Shown here piece by piece: positions 1 through 7,569 of a stretch of 64,000 nt of DNA. The notes under the pieces were generated by a model. That model saw only the letters and a program-made list of their open reading frames with translations. It did no database searches and had not been told where the DNA came from. This stretch comes from an uncultured Bacteroidales bacterium. Its GTDB lineage: Bacteria > Bacteroidota > Bacteroidia > Bacteroidales > Muribaculaceae. Made by a program: the position numbers and the translations under genes. The DNA lies in NCBI GenBank assembly GCA_902768435.1, contig CACXLJ010000002.1, positions 129,448 to 193,447 on the forward strand, given 5' to 3'. Numbering within the stretch: position 1 is the stretch's first letter; the number at the start of each line of letters is the position of its first letter.

Positions 1-2960
1 TCGTCGTTGCCCACATACTTGATTTCCTTCACATTCACCTCGTTGATGATGAGGTTGCCCACAGCCTCGATGGCGGTGCGCTGCTTCTCGTCGAGCACGG
101 GAATCATGATCGAGGTGAGAGGCTGACGCACCTTGAGGTTCTTCTTGCGACGCAGCGAGAGCACCATCGAGGTGATGGTCTGTGCCATGTGCATGCGTTC
201 CTCGAGAGCCTTGTCGATGACCTCAGGATTGGCCTTGGGATAGAGGGCCAAGTGCACCGAAGTGGTGCTGCCGGTGAGGTCGCGGTAGAGCATATCGCTG
301 TAGAAGGGCGAGATGGGCGCCATGAGCAGCGACACGGTGGTGAGGCACTCATGCAGCGTGACATAGGCCGAAAGCTTGTCTTGCGTCATATCGCCACCCC
401 AGAAGCGCTTGCGGTTGAGGCGCACATACCAGTTGCTGAGGTTCTCGTTGACAAAGTCGCTGATGGCGCGGGCCGCACGGGTGGGCTCGTAGTCATCAAG
501 GTCGGCAGTAACTTGTGCCACAAGACTGTTGAGCAGCGAGATGATCCAACGGTCGATTTCGGAACGCTCGGCAATGGGCACAGTGGCTGTTGCGGGGTCG
601 AAACCATCGACATTGGCATACAGGGCGAAGAACGAGTAGGTGTTGTAGAGCGTTCCGAAGAACTTGCGTGCCACCTCTTCCACGCCAGCCTCATCGAACT
701 TGAGGTTGTCCCAAGGAGCCGAGTTGCTGATCATGTACCAGCGTAACGGGTCGCTGCCATACTTGTCGATAGCCATGAAGGGATCAACGGCATTGCCCAA
801 TCGCTTGCTCATCTTGTTGCCATTCTTGTCGAGCACGAGACCGTTGGAGATGACCGACTTGTAGGCCACACTGTCGAACACCATGGTGGCGATAGCATGG
901 AGCGTGAAGAACCATCCACGCGTCTGGTCCACACCCTCGGCGATGAAGTCGGCGGGATAGAACTTGCGCTCGTCCACGAGTTCCTTGTTCTCGAAGGGAT
1001 AGTGCAGCTGGGCGTAAGGCATAGCACCGCTGTCGAACCACACATCGATGAGGTCGAGTTCGCGTTTCATGGGTTTGCCACTGTCGCTCACGAGCACGAT
1101 GTCGTCGACATAGGGACGGTGGATGTCGATCTTGTTATAGTTTTCTTCGCTATAGTCGCCGGGAACAAAGCCTTTCTCCTTGTAGGGGTTCGACTTCATC
1201 ACGCCAGCGGCCACAGCCTTTTCGATTTCGTTGTAGAGTTCCTCGATGCTGCCAATGCACTTCTCTTCGCCATCGTCGTTGCGCCAGATGGGCAGCGGAG
1301 TGCCCCAGTAGCGGCTGCGGCTCAGGTTCCAGTCGTTGAGGTTCTCGAGCCACTTGCCAAAGCGGCCAGTGCCGGTGTGCTCGGGTTTCCACTTGATGGT
1401 GTGGTTGAGTTCCACCATACGATCACGGCAAGCGGTTGACTTGATGAACCAACTGTCGAGCGGATAGTAGAGGATGGGCTTGTCGGTGCGCCAGCAGTGC
1501 GGATAGTTGTGCACATGCTTCTCAATCTTGAAAGCAGTGCCATCCTGCTTCATGCGAATGCACATATAAATGTTCAGGTCCTCGTCCTTGTTGGCAGCAG
1601 CCTCGTCGTACTTGCCATTGACGGTGTATTTGGGATCATAGGCATTCTTGACAAAGGCGCCGGCATATTCCTTGTAGAGGTCGACATTCACGAAGTTCTT
1701 CACGAAGTCGGGGTCGAGGTCTTCGATGAGCCAATACTTGCCATCGAAGTCCACCATTGGGCGGGTTTCCATCTTCTTGTTGATGAGGAACAGGGCGGGA
1801 ATGCCTGCAGCACGAGCCACATTGGCGTCGTCGGCACCAAAGGTGGGAGCGATGTGCACCACGCCAGTACCGTCGTCGGTAGTGACGTAGTCACCCGGAA
1901 TCACGCGGAAACCGTTGTCGTTGCCAACAATCTGGTCGCCCACCTTGTCCACAGGTTTCACCCATGGGAAGAGCTGGTTGTAGTGGAGGCCGAGCAGGTC
2001 GTTGCCGTTGAACTCAGCAATCACCTTGTAGGGAATCACCTTGTCGCCGGGCTTGTAGCTGTCGAGGGGCAGTTCGGCACCCTCGGGCTTGAAATAGGCA
2101 TTGACACGGGCCTTGGCCATGAGGTAGATGCCCGGTTTGCCATTATAGGGGTTGTGGCTCTCGAGCGCCACATAGTCGATCTTGGGGCCCACACACAGGG
2201 CGGTGTTGCTGGGCAAGGTCCAGGGAGTGGTGGTCCATGCCAACACATAGAGGTCCTGGAAACCAGCGTCGGCCTTGTCCATGATGGCCTTCATCACGGG
2301 ATGGTCCTGAGCGGGCACGGTGAACTGTGCGGTCACGGTCTGGTCTTTCACATCGCGGTAGCAGCCAGGCATGTTGAGCTCGTGCGAACTGAGTCCGGTG
2401 CCGGCAGCGGGCGAATAGGGCTGAATGGTGTATCCCTTATAGAGCAGACCCTTGTTGTAGAGCTGCTTGAGCAGATACCACAGGGTTTCGATATAACCGT
2501 TCTTGTAGGTGATATAGGGGTCGTTCATGTCGACCCAGTAGCCCATCTTGTGCGTGAGTTCTTCCCACTCGTGGGTGTATTTCATCACCTCCTTGCGGCA
2601 GGTGGCATTGTAGTCGTCTACGCTAATCTTCTTGCCGATATCCTCCTTGGTGATGCCCAGAGACTTCTCCACTCCGAGCTCCACGGGCAGTCCGTGGGTG
2701 TCCCAGCCAGCCTTGCGCAGCACTTGGTGGCCCTGCATGGTCTTGAAGCGGCACACGATGTCCTTGAGGGTGCGTGCCATCACATGGTGAATGCCCGGCA
2801 TGCCGTTAGCCGAGGGAGGTCCCTCATAAAACACAAAGGTGGGAGCACCTTCGCGCTCCTCAATGCTGCGTGCAAACACGTTCTCCGAGTCCCACTGTTT
2901 CAGGACGCCTTTATTCACGTCCGAGAGGTTGAATTTGCTATATTCGTTGAATTTCTTCAT
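1..2960 (-). CDS. ileS: isoleucyl-tRNA synthetase, N-terminal part (runs off left edge)
   Basis: Charges tRNA-Ile with isoleucine in the cytoplasm. It reads leftward from the ATG at 2960 (MKKFNEYSKFNL) with no stop before base 1, so about 986 residues are present. The family in Bacteroidetes is normally about 1,100-1,200 residues, so the tRNA-binding C-terminus lies outside the window. The class I signature appears as GMPGIHH near residue 55 (HIGH equivalent), and the KMSKRLGN loop is encoded around 795-815, which fixes the identity. A long open frame on the opposite strand (1497-3020) is a shadow. A TAACTTTGC element at 3032-3024 lies about 65 bp upstream of the start. Confidence 0.97.
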   Translation of the reverse strand, partial: MKKFNEYSKFNLSDVNKGVLKQWDSENVFARSIEEREGAPTFVFYEGPPSANGMPGIHHVMARTLKDIVCRFKTMQGHQVLRKAGWDTHGLPVELGVEKSLGITKEDIGKKISVDDYNATCRKEVMKYTHEWEELTHKMGYWVDMNDPYITYKNGYIETLWYLLKQLYNKGLLYKGYTIQPYSPAAGTGLSSHELNMPGCYRDVKDQTVTAQFTVPAQDHPVMKAIMDKADAGFQDLYVLAWTTTPWTLPSNTALCVGPKIDYVALESHNPYNGKPGIYLMAKARVNAYFKPEGAELPLDSYKPGDKVIPYKVIAEFNGNDLLGLHYNQLFPWVKPVDKVGDQIVGNDNGFRVIPGDYVTTDDGTGVVHIAPTFGADDANVARAAGIPALFLINKKMETRPMVDFDGKYWLIEDLDPDFVKNFVNVDLYKEYAGAFVKNAYDPKYTVNGKYDEAAANKDEDLNIYMCIRMKQDGTAFKIEKHVHNYPHCWRTDKPILYYPLDSWFIKSTACRDRMVELNHTIKWKPEHTGTGRFGKWLENLNDWNLSRSRYWGTPLPIWRNDDGEEKCIGSIEELYNEIEKAVAAGVMKSNPYKEKGFVPGDYSEENYNKIDIHRPYVDDIVLVSDSGKPMKRELDLIDVWFDSGAMPYAQLHYPFENKELVDERKFYPADFIAEGVDQTRGWFFTLHAIATMVFDSVAYKSVISNGLVLDKNGNKMSKRLGNAVDPFMAIDKYGSDPLRWYMISNSAPWDNLKFDEAGVEEVARKFFGTLYNTYSFFALYANVDGFDPATATVPIAERSEIDRWIISLLNSLVAQVTADLDDYEPTRAARAISDFVNENLSNWYVRLNRKRFWGGDMTQDKLSAYVTLHECLTTVSLLMAPISPFYSDMLYRDLTGSTTSVHLALYPKANPEVIDKALEERMHMAQTITSMVLSLRRKKNLKVRQPLTSIMIPVLDEKQRTAIEAVGNLIINEVNVKEIKYVGND

Positions 2961-3023
2961 ATAGTTTTTGTTCGTTTTTATAGCCTTTTACAAGCCGTTT
3001 TAATAGCCTTTTTTAAATAATGT

Positions 3024-3032
3024 GCAAAGTTA
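3024..3032 (-). promoter_or_regulatory. Bacteroidetes-type -7 element for ileS
   Basis: Read on the minus strand this is TAACTTTGC, matching the Bacteroidetes -7 consensus TAnnTTTG. It sits about 65 bp ahead of the ileS start. I do not see a clean TTTG -33 element at the expected distance. Confidence 0.5.
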
Positions 3033-3215
3033 CAAAAAATCTTGGCACAATAGCACTACCTGAAGCCATTATTTTAGTTTTTTGGGTACATTTGGGATGG
3101 ATGAGATATGCGGGAAGCATGGGAAATCTGGGAAAATCGAGATTTCTTTTTATTTAAAAAATTAGTAATGAACAAGATAAGAATCCCCAAGATTGCACCG
3201 CATTGGTTAATCTCA

Positions 3216-3260
3216 GAGAACTCGGAGAACTCGGAGAACTCGGAGAACTCGGAGAACTCG
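3216..3260. repeat. five perfect 9-bp tandem repeats (GAGAACTCG)
   Basis: Five uninterrupted copies of GAGAACTCG lie between the ileS leader and the 3' end of the mlaF-like gene. The unit is a quasi-palindrome (GAG-AA-CTC). The open frame across it would read as repeating Glu-Asn-Ser and has no other support, so I treat the array as non-coding. The rest of the 2961-3295 gap holds the ileS promoter region and nothing else I recognise. Confidence 0.9.
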
Positions 3261-3295
3261 AAAGGGGTTGATGAGGTCTGGTGGTGGATAGGGGG

Positions 3296-4087
3296 TTAGG
3301 TGACGATGGTGCGGGTGTAGCCGTGTTCGCGGCGGTATTTGCGCACATCGCGGAAGAGGTCGGTGGCGTAGACGAAGTTGTTGAGGTTCTCGTTGTCGAC
3401 ATCGTAGATCTGGTCTTTGTTGCCGACCCAGCCTACATGGCCCTTGTAGATGAAGACGATGTTCTCGCCGATGCCCATCACCGAGTTCATGTCGTGGGTG
3501 TTGATGATGGTGGTGATGCCGAACTCGTGGGTGATGTCGTAGAGGAGTTCGTCGATGACAATAGAGGTCTTGGGATCGAGACCCGAGTTGGGCTCGTCAC
3601 AGAACAAGTATTTAGGATTCAAAGCAATGGCGCGTGCAATGGCTGCTCGTTTCTGCATACCGCCACTCAACTCGGGCGGATACTTGTCTTCGCTGCCAGT
3701 GAGGTTCACGCGGTCGATACAGAACTGGGCACGCTCTATCTGCTCCTCGCGGCTCATGGTGGAGAACATCTTGAGTGGGAACATCACATTGCCCATCACC
3801 GTCTCGCTGTCGAACAGCGCCGCCCCCTGGAAGAGCATGCCAATCTCGGCACGCAGAGCCTTCATCTGCTTGCGGTCCATCTGGGTGATGTCGCGTCCGT
3901 CGTAGAGGATTTCGCCGGCATCGGGCGAGAAGAGGCCCACGATGTTCTTGACCAGCACCGTCTTGCCCGAACCGCTTTGGCCAATGATGAGGTTCACCTT
4001 GCCATCGTAGAACTTGGCATTGATGTCGAAGAGCACCTGTCGGGTGCCGCCGTCGAAAAACTTATCGAGGTGTTTCACTTCAATCAT
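3296..4087 (-). CDS. MlaF-like ABC transporter ATP-binding protein
   Basis: 263-residue ATPase of the Mla/Mce-type lipid transport family, which moves phospholipids between inner and outer membrane. Walker A is GQSGSGKT at about residues 36-43. The signature is LSGGMQKR in the family-typical SGGM form near residue 140, followed by Walker B with CDEPNSGLDP. A final His switch lies in INTHDM. It follows the MlaE-like permease by 7 bp on the same strand, so the two are co-transcribed and should form one complex. No MlaD/MCE-domain gene follows within the window; ileS is next. The ATG at 4087 starts directly in the conserved beta strand MIEVKHL. Confidence 0.93.
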   Translation of the reverse strand: MIEVKHLDKFFDGGTRQVLFDINAKFYDGKVNLIIGQSGSGKTVLVKNIVGLFSPDAGEILYDGRDITQMDRKQMKALRAEIGMLFQGAALFDSETVMGNVMFPLKMFSTMSREEQIERAQFCIDRVNLTGSEDKYPPELSGGMQKRAAIARAIALNPKYLFCDEPNSGLDPKTSIVIDELLYDITHEFGITTIINTHDMNSVMGIGENIVFIYKGHVGWVGNKDQIYDVDNENLNNFVYATDLFRDVRKYRREHGYTRTIVT

Positions 4088-4094
4088 AGGGCAA

Positions 4095-4841
4095 TCAAAG
4101 CAATAAAATGGTTAACATAACATCGGCCACCAGAATCATGATGTTGCTCATGACCACAGCGTCGGTACTGGCCTTGCCCACCTCGACCGAGCCGCCCTTG
4201 ACGGTGTAGCCGTAGAACGACGAGATGCTGGAGATGATGAAGGCGAAGAACAACGACTTGATGAGGGAGAACCACACATACCACGGAATGAACTGGGTCT
4301 GAATGCCATAGACATAGTCTTCGACCGGCAAGAGCCCCGTGATGATGCAGGTGACATAGCCGCCAATGAGGGCGGTGCCCATGCTGATGATAACGAGGAA
4401 CGGCAGAATGGTGATGAGGCCCAGCATCTTAGGCATCACCAGGAAGTTGGCCGAATTGATGCCCATGATTTCAAGGGCATCGATCTGCTCGGTGACGCGC
4501 ATGGTGCCTATCTCGGAAGCGATATTAGAACCTATCTTTCCCGACAAAATCAGGCATAGGATGGTTGACGAAAACTCGAGAATGATGATTTCGCGCGTGG
4601 TGAGGCCCAGCGAATAGCGTGGCAACAGCGGGTTGGAGATTTCCATCTTGATGAGGATGGTACACAACGCGCCGATGAACACCGAGATGATGAGAATGAG
4701 CGGGATAGAGTCGATACCCAGCTTGTAGATCTCGTTGCGATAGTTCTTGAAGAACTCCCGCCACTTCTCGGGAATGCTCACACTGCGCCACAAGAAGACG
4801 CAGTACTCGCCAAATTTCGCTATGGAGTGCGTTAACATCAT
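4095..4841 (-). CDS. MlaE-like ABC transporter permease
   Basis: Inner-membrane permease of the Mla/Mce lipid transporter, about 248 residues with five or six hydrophobic helices. It has the family-typical segment with EIGTMRVTEQIDALEIMG, the cytoplasmic coupling loop that contacts MlaF. The open frame extends upstream to 4922, but a TTTG-N20-TATCTTTGC promoter lies inside that extension (4901-4869). Transcription would therefore begin after the longer start, so I place the start at the ATG at 4841 (or 4838). The mlaF-like gene lies 7 bp downstream. Confidence 0.92.
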   Translation of the reverse strand: MMLTHSIAKFGEYCVFLWRSVSIPEKWREFFKNYRNEIYKLGIDSIPLILIISVFIGALCTILIKMEISNPLLPRYSLGLTTREIIILEFSSTILCLILSGKIGSNIASEIGTMRVTEQIDALEIMGINSANFLVMPKMLGLITILPFLVIISMGTALIGGYVTCIITGLLPVEDYVYGIQTQFIPWYVWFSLIKSLFFAFIISSISSFYGYTVKGGSVEVGKASTDAVVMSNIMILVADVMLTILLL

Positions 4842-4868
4842 AAAGGTGACAATTTCGTCGAAAACTTC

Positions 4869-4901
4869 GCAAAGATACGGCAAATTCGTGGCAAAATCAA
4901 A
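4869..4901 (-). promoter_or_regulatory. promoter of the mlaE-mlaF pair
   Basis: On the minus strand TTTG (4901-4898), a 20-bp spacer and TATCTTTGC (4877-4869) match the Bacteroidetes sigma-ABfr promoter TTTG-N19/21-TAnnTTTG. It lies 28 bp before the proposed permease start and decides that start. Confidence 0.7.
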
Positions 4902-5081
4902 AAAAAGGTGAGATTTGACCAAAAAACAGGGAAATCGACCATAAAAACGAATGTATCGGGTGGGAGTCGCTTCTCGAGAAATCTTTCAAAATCCAAGAAC
5001 AAATCATTTTTGTTGCAGTTCGGAAATGGTTTGATGTTGCGCCTCGACGAGGTCAGTATCTCCCACTAATGCCTAAGTCCT

Positions 5082-5642
5082 CTAGTCAATGAGGTTGTTG
5101 AGCATGGCATAGACGGTGAGGCCTGCCACACTCTTGATGCCAGTCTTGTGCATGATGTTTTTGCGGTGCGAGATAACAGTGTGCACCGAGAGGTTGAGCG
5201 CATCGGCTATCTCCTTATTGGTCAACCCCTTTGCCACCTCAACCAGAACGGCAGTCTCGCGCTTGGTGAGGTCGTGGCTGGCGGTGGCTCGCGCCTCGCT
5301 TGGGGCGGCGGCCGAACACAGTTCCACGAGTTTGCCTTCGATGATGTTGGCCTGGTCGCGCACATCAATCACGGCATCGTACTGCCGCAGCAGCGATTGC
5401 TCCACATACTGGTAGACCAGTGCCGCCACCCTGATGGGGCGCCTGTCGAGCACCTGCGCCAGATTTGGGCAGAGTGTGGGGTTGATGATCATCACATCGG
5501 GGCGCAGCACAGCCAGGTCGCCACTGAGACCGTCGACGGTGCGACGCGGCTCCAGCACCCTGTAGTTCAGGTTTTTGAGTATGGCAGAGAGGCCTGCCAC
5601 AATCATCTCCGACGGCTCAACGATGAGAATGCGACTTTTCAT
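5082..5642 (-). CDS. LuxR/NarL-type response regulator with degenerate receiver
   Basis: 186-residue DNA-binding regulator. Residues 1-110 have the receiver fold pattern (ILIVEPSEMI at the N-terminus). Where the phospho-acceptor Asp is expected (LRPDVMIINPTL) there is Asn, and the acidic pair at the N-terminus is reduced to a single Glu, so phosphorylation is unlikely. Residues about 123-186 are a LuxR helix-turn-helix (LTKRETAVLVEVAKGLTNKE, then NLSVHTVISHRKNI). The start ATG overlaps the stop of the upstream hemerythrin gene by 4 bp, so the two are translationally coupled. Control by NO or iron status is an inference from that coupling, not shown by the sequence. Confidence 0.88.
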   Translation of the reverse strand: MKSRILIVEPSEMIVAGLSAILKNLNYRVLEPRRTVDGLSGDLAVLRPDVMIINPTLCPNLAQVLDRRPIRVAALVYQYVEQSLLRQYDAVIDVRDQANIIEGKLVELCSAAAPSEARATASHDLTKRETAVLVEVAKGLTNKEIADALNLSVHTVISHRKNIMHKTGIKSVAGLTVYAMLNNLID

Positions 5643-6337
5643 TTCACCCTCCTTTCGAGCTGCATCACATAAGGAACCATGATCTTCTCCTCAATGAGCG
5701 AGTGCTTCTTGAGGTCGCGCGAGAGCTGGAGCAGGTCGAAGATAACCTCGATTGCATCGTCCTCGGCCGACATCTGAGCCGGCAGGTACTTGAAGATGAT
5801 TTGCGTGAGGTCCTCGAGTTTCTCCTGCAGATTGCCGTGCGACGAGATGAACTGGGCAATGCTATAGGCCTTGTCGGGGATGCCTTGCTGCAGTTTGGTG
5901 AGGTGCGCATACACATTGTGCTCCTCATAGCTGAAGTGCTCTTCCACCTCGCCACGATACACCTCCATAAAGTTGTTCAACACATCGCCAATGCGCTTGT
6001 TTTGCAATAATCCGACAATTCGGTTCATGTGGTGCTGAATGTGGCTGATGCGCTTGTCGAGATAGTAGCGATGCGACTTCTCGAGGTAGGTGACCAGCTG
6101 GCTCATGTCGACAGTAGCAAGCTCTTGTTTCGAAGGAAGGTAGTCGTCGAACGAGTATACATTGCAAATGAGCAGGAAGAAATCGGGATTCACGCCGTTC
6201 TGCTCGCACACCTCGGCAATGGTCTTGTTGCCGAAACCCAAACTGATGTCGAATCGGGGCAGTGTGTGCAGCAAATTGGGATACATGGTGATCATATCCG
6301 ACAATTTGCTCCCTTTATCAAAGAAAATCTGTGCCAT
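5639..6337 (-). CDS. hemerythrin-domain protein, RIC/ScdA/YtfE-like
   Basis: 232-residue protein resembling di-iron proteins that repair Fe-S clusters after nitric oxide or oxidative damage. An N-terminal helical region of about 60 residues corresponds to the domain that precedes the hemerythrin bundle in ScdA/YtfE, and it contains a single Cys (AEVCEQNG) rather than the usual CxxC-like pair. The bundle carries His89, His134 in EEHFSYEEH, His167 and His212 with Glu216 (KKHSLIEEK), the pattern of di-iron ligands. It overlaps the regulator gene by 4 bp. Divergent from it is the porin-FeoAB iron operon, consistent with a role in iron or NO homeostasis. The ATG at 6337 follows a TATCTTTGC element. 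Confidence 0.85.
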   Translation of the reverse strand: MAQIFFDKGSKLSDMITMYPNLLHTLPRFDISLGFGNKTIAEVCEQNGVNPDFFLLICNVYSFDDYLPSKQELATVDMSQLVTYLEKSHRYYLDKRISHIQHHMNRIVGLLQNKRIGDVLNNFMEVYRGEVEEHFSYEEHNVYAHLTKLQQGIPDKAYSIAQFISSHGNLQEKLEDLTQIIFKYLPAQMSAEDDAIEVIFDLLQLSRDLKKHSLIEEKIMVPYVMQLERRVK

Positions 6338-6353
6338 ATATATTATATTTTGG

Positions 6354-6362
6354 GCAAAGATA
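6354..6362 (-). promoter_or_regulatory. -7 element for the hemerythrin-regulator pair
   Basis: Minus-strand TATCTTTGC, 17 bp upstream of the hemerythrin ATG. It implies a very short leader. No clear -33 element is visible. Confidence 0.5.
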
Positions 6363-6461
6363 TACTATTTTTTGGCATTATTTGCCTTTTCTCACCAATA
6401 ATAGGGAGTGTTTTTGAAAAAAATACCTTAATTTTGGGATTTCAAAACCTATAATACACTC

Positions 6462-6470
6462 TAATTTTGC
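6462..6470 (+). promoter_or_regulatory. -7 element for the porin-feoAB operon
   Basis: Plus-strand TAATTTTGC lies 20 bp before the ATG at 6491. It makes that ATG, rather than a TTG within this element at 6467, the credible start of the porin gene. The nearest TTTG upstream is 25 bp away, longer than the usual 19-21. Confidence 0.5.
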
Positions 6471-6490
6471 AATTCGAAAACAAAACATTC

Positions 6491-7555
6491 ATGAGAATTA
6501 TTGCCGTTGCCACCATGGCTGTGGTGCTCACATTCAGCCAAATAGCCGTGGCGCAAGACACCGTAAAAACATTTGTTCCAATGGGAAGTTATACTGCTGA
6601 TTTAAATGTGAACATGGCTGGAGGCATCAAGACTGGTGCCCGCTATGTGGGCTATGCGACCTTGGATCTGGAAATCAACCCCTGGCGCAACGGCCGCTTC
6701 ACCTTTGGAATTGGAAGTGCCCACTGCGGCCATCCCACCGACGACCTTGTGGGTGACTTGCAGTGCGTGAACAACAATGACAACGACAATCTTCCCATTT
6801 TCTTGCACCTTGCCAACTACAGCCACAGGATAGGCAATGTGGAAATCACCGCCGGCATCCAGGACATGACCGATGTGTATGGCCTGTGCGATGCATCGGG
6901 CAATTTCATGAACCTGGGCTTCATCACCAGCGCTGTTATCTATAACACCAAATTCCCCACTGCACCTTACACCAGTCTGGCCGTAAATGTAGAGTGGACT
7001 TTAAGCGATGCTTCAACATGGAGAGGAGCAGTATATAACGGCGGAATCATTGATGAAGAGAGCGGTAACAAATACAACTTAAAGCATAAGTTGAACAAGA
7101 ATAAAGGCTACATGGCCATTTCGGAAGTGGAATTCACACCCATCGAAAACACCACTTTCAAGGCAGGTGGTTTCTACCATACCGGCCTCGAAAACTGGGG
7201 CATCTACGGTTCAGTCTGCGGTCAATGCTGGCAGGCTGGCGAACGCCATCTCGATGCCTTTGCCACCGCCGCCTTTGCTCCGCGCAAAGAGGAACTGGTG
7301 ACGGCAAGCCTTGCGTTGGGCGCCACCTTCACCTCGCTGTTTTCGAAAACAGGCAAAGACTGCCTGGGGCTGGGCCTTACCACGGCTGCTCCCGTTGGAA
7401 AGACCTGGGAAACAGCAATAGAGATGAACTACCGCTACCAGTTCAACGACTACCTGTTACTGATGCCCGACCTGCAATGGATCATCAATCCGGCAGGCAC
7501 CGAGGGGGCGAAGAACGCCCTGGTGGGCTCGCTGCGGCTGGGCTTTGAATTTTGA
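6491..7555 (+). CDS. outer-membrane porin-like beta-barrel protein of the feo operon
   Basis: About 354 residues with a clear signal peptide (MRIIAVATMAVVL, cleavage after VAQ or AVA). The mature part is Gly- and aromatic-rich with alternating hydrophobic strands and ends in LRLGFEF, a terminal Phe typical of outer-membrane barrels. Overall layout recalls OprB/OprO-type porins, but I cannot name the family with certainty. Unusual Cys occur in AHCGHP and VCGQCW. It ends 14 bp before feoAB, so it is the first gene of the iron operon. It probably lets ferrous iron or an iron complex cross the outer membrane (inference from context). The start is the ATG placed just after the TAATTTTGC promoter element. 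Confidence 0.75.
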   Translation: MRIIAVATMAVVLTFSQIAVAQDTVKTFVPMGSYTADLNVNMAGGIKTGARYVGYATLDLEINPWRNGRFTFGIGSAHCGHPTDDLVGDLQCVNNNDNDNLPIFLHLANYSHRIGNVEITAGIQDMTDVYGLCDASGNFMNLGFITSAVIYNTKFPTAPYTSLAVNVEWTLSDASTWRGAVYNGGIIDEESGNKYNLKHKLNKNKGYMAISEVEFTPIENTTFKAGGFYHTGLENWGIYGSVCGQCWQAGERHLDAFATAAFAPRKEELVTASLALGATFTSLFSKTGKDCLGLGLTTAAPVGKTWETAIEMNYRYQFNDYLLLMPDLQWIINPAGTEGAKNALVGSLRLGFEF

Positions 7556-7569
7556 AAATTTCATAGACA

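Noticed and set aside
1497..3020. 507-codon open frame on the plus strand
   Set aside because: It is antisense to ileS, whose HIGH and KMSKR motifs are clear; GC-rich third positions commonly leave long open antisense frames.
3108..3299. Short protein with Glu-Asn-Ser repeats
   Set aside because: The repeat is the 9-bp DNA array; no ribosome site, no conserved part and a weak start.
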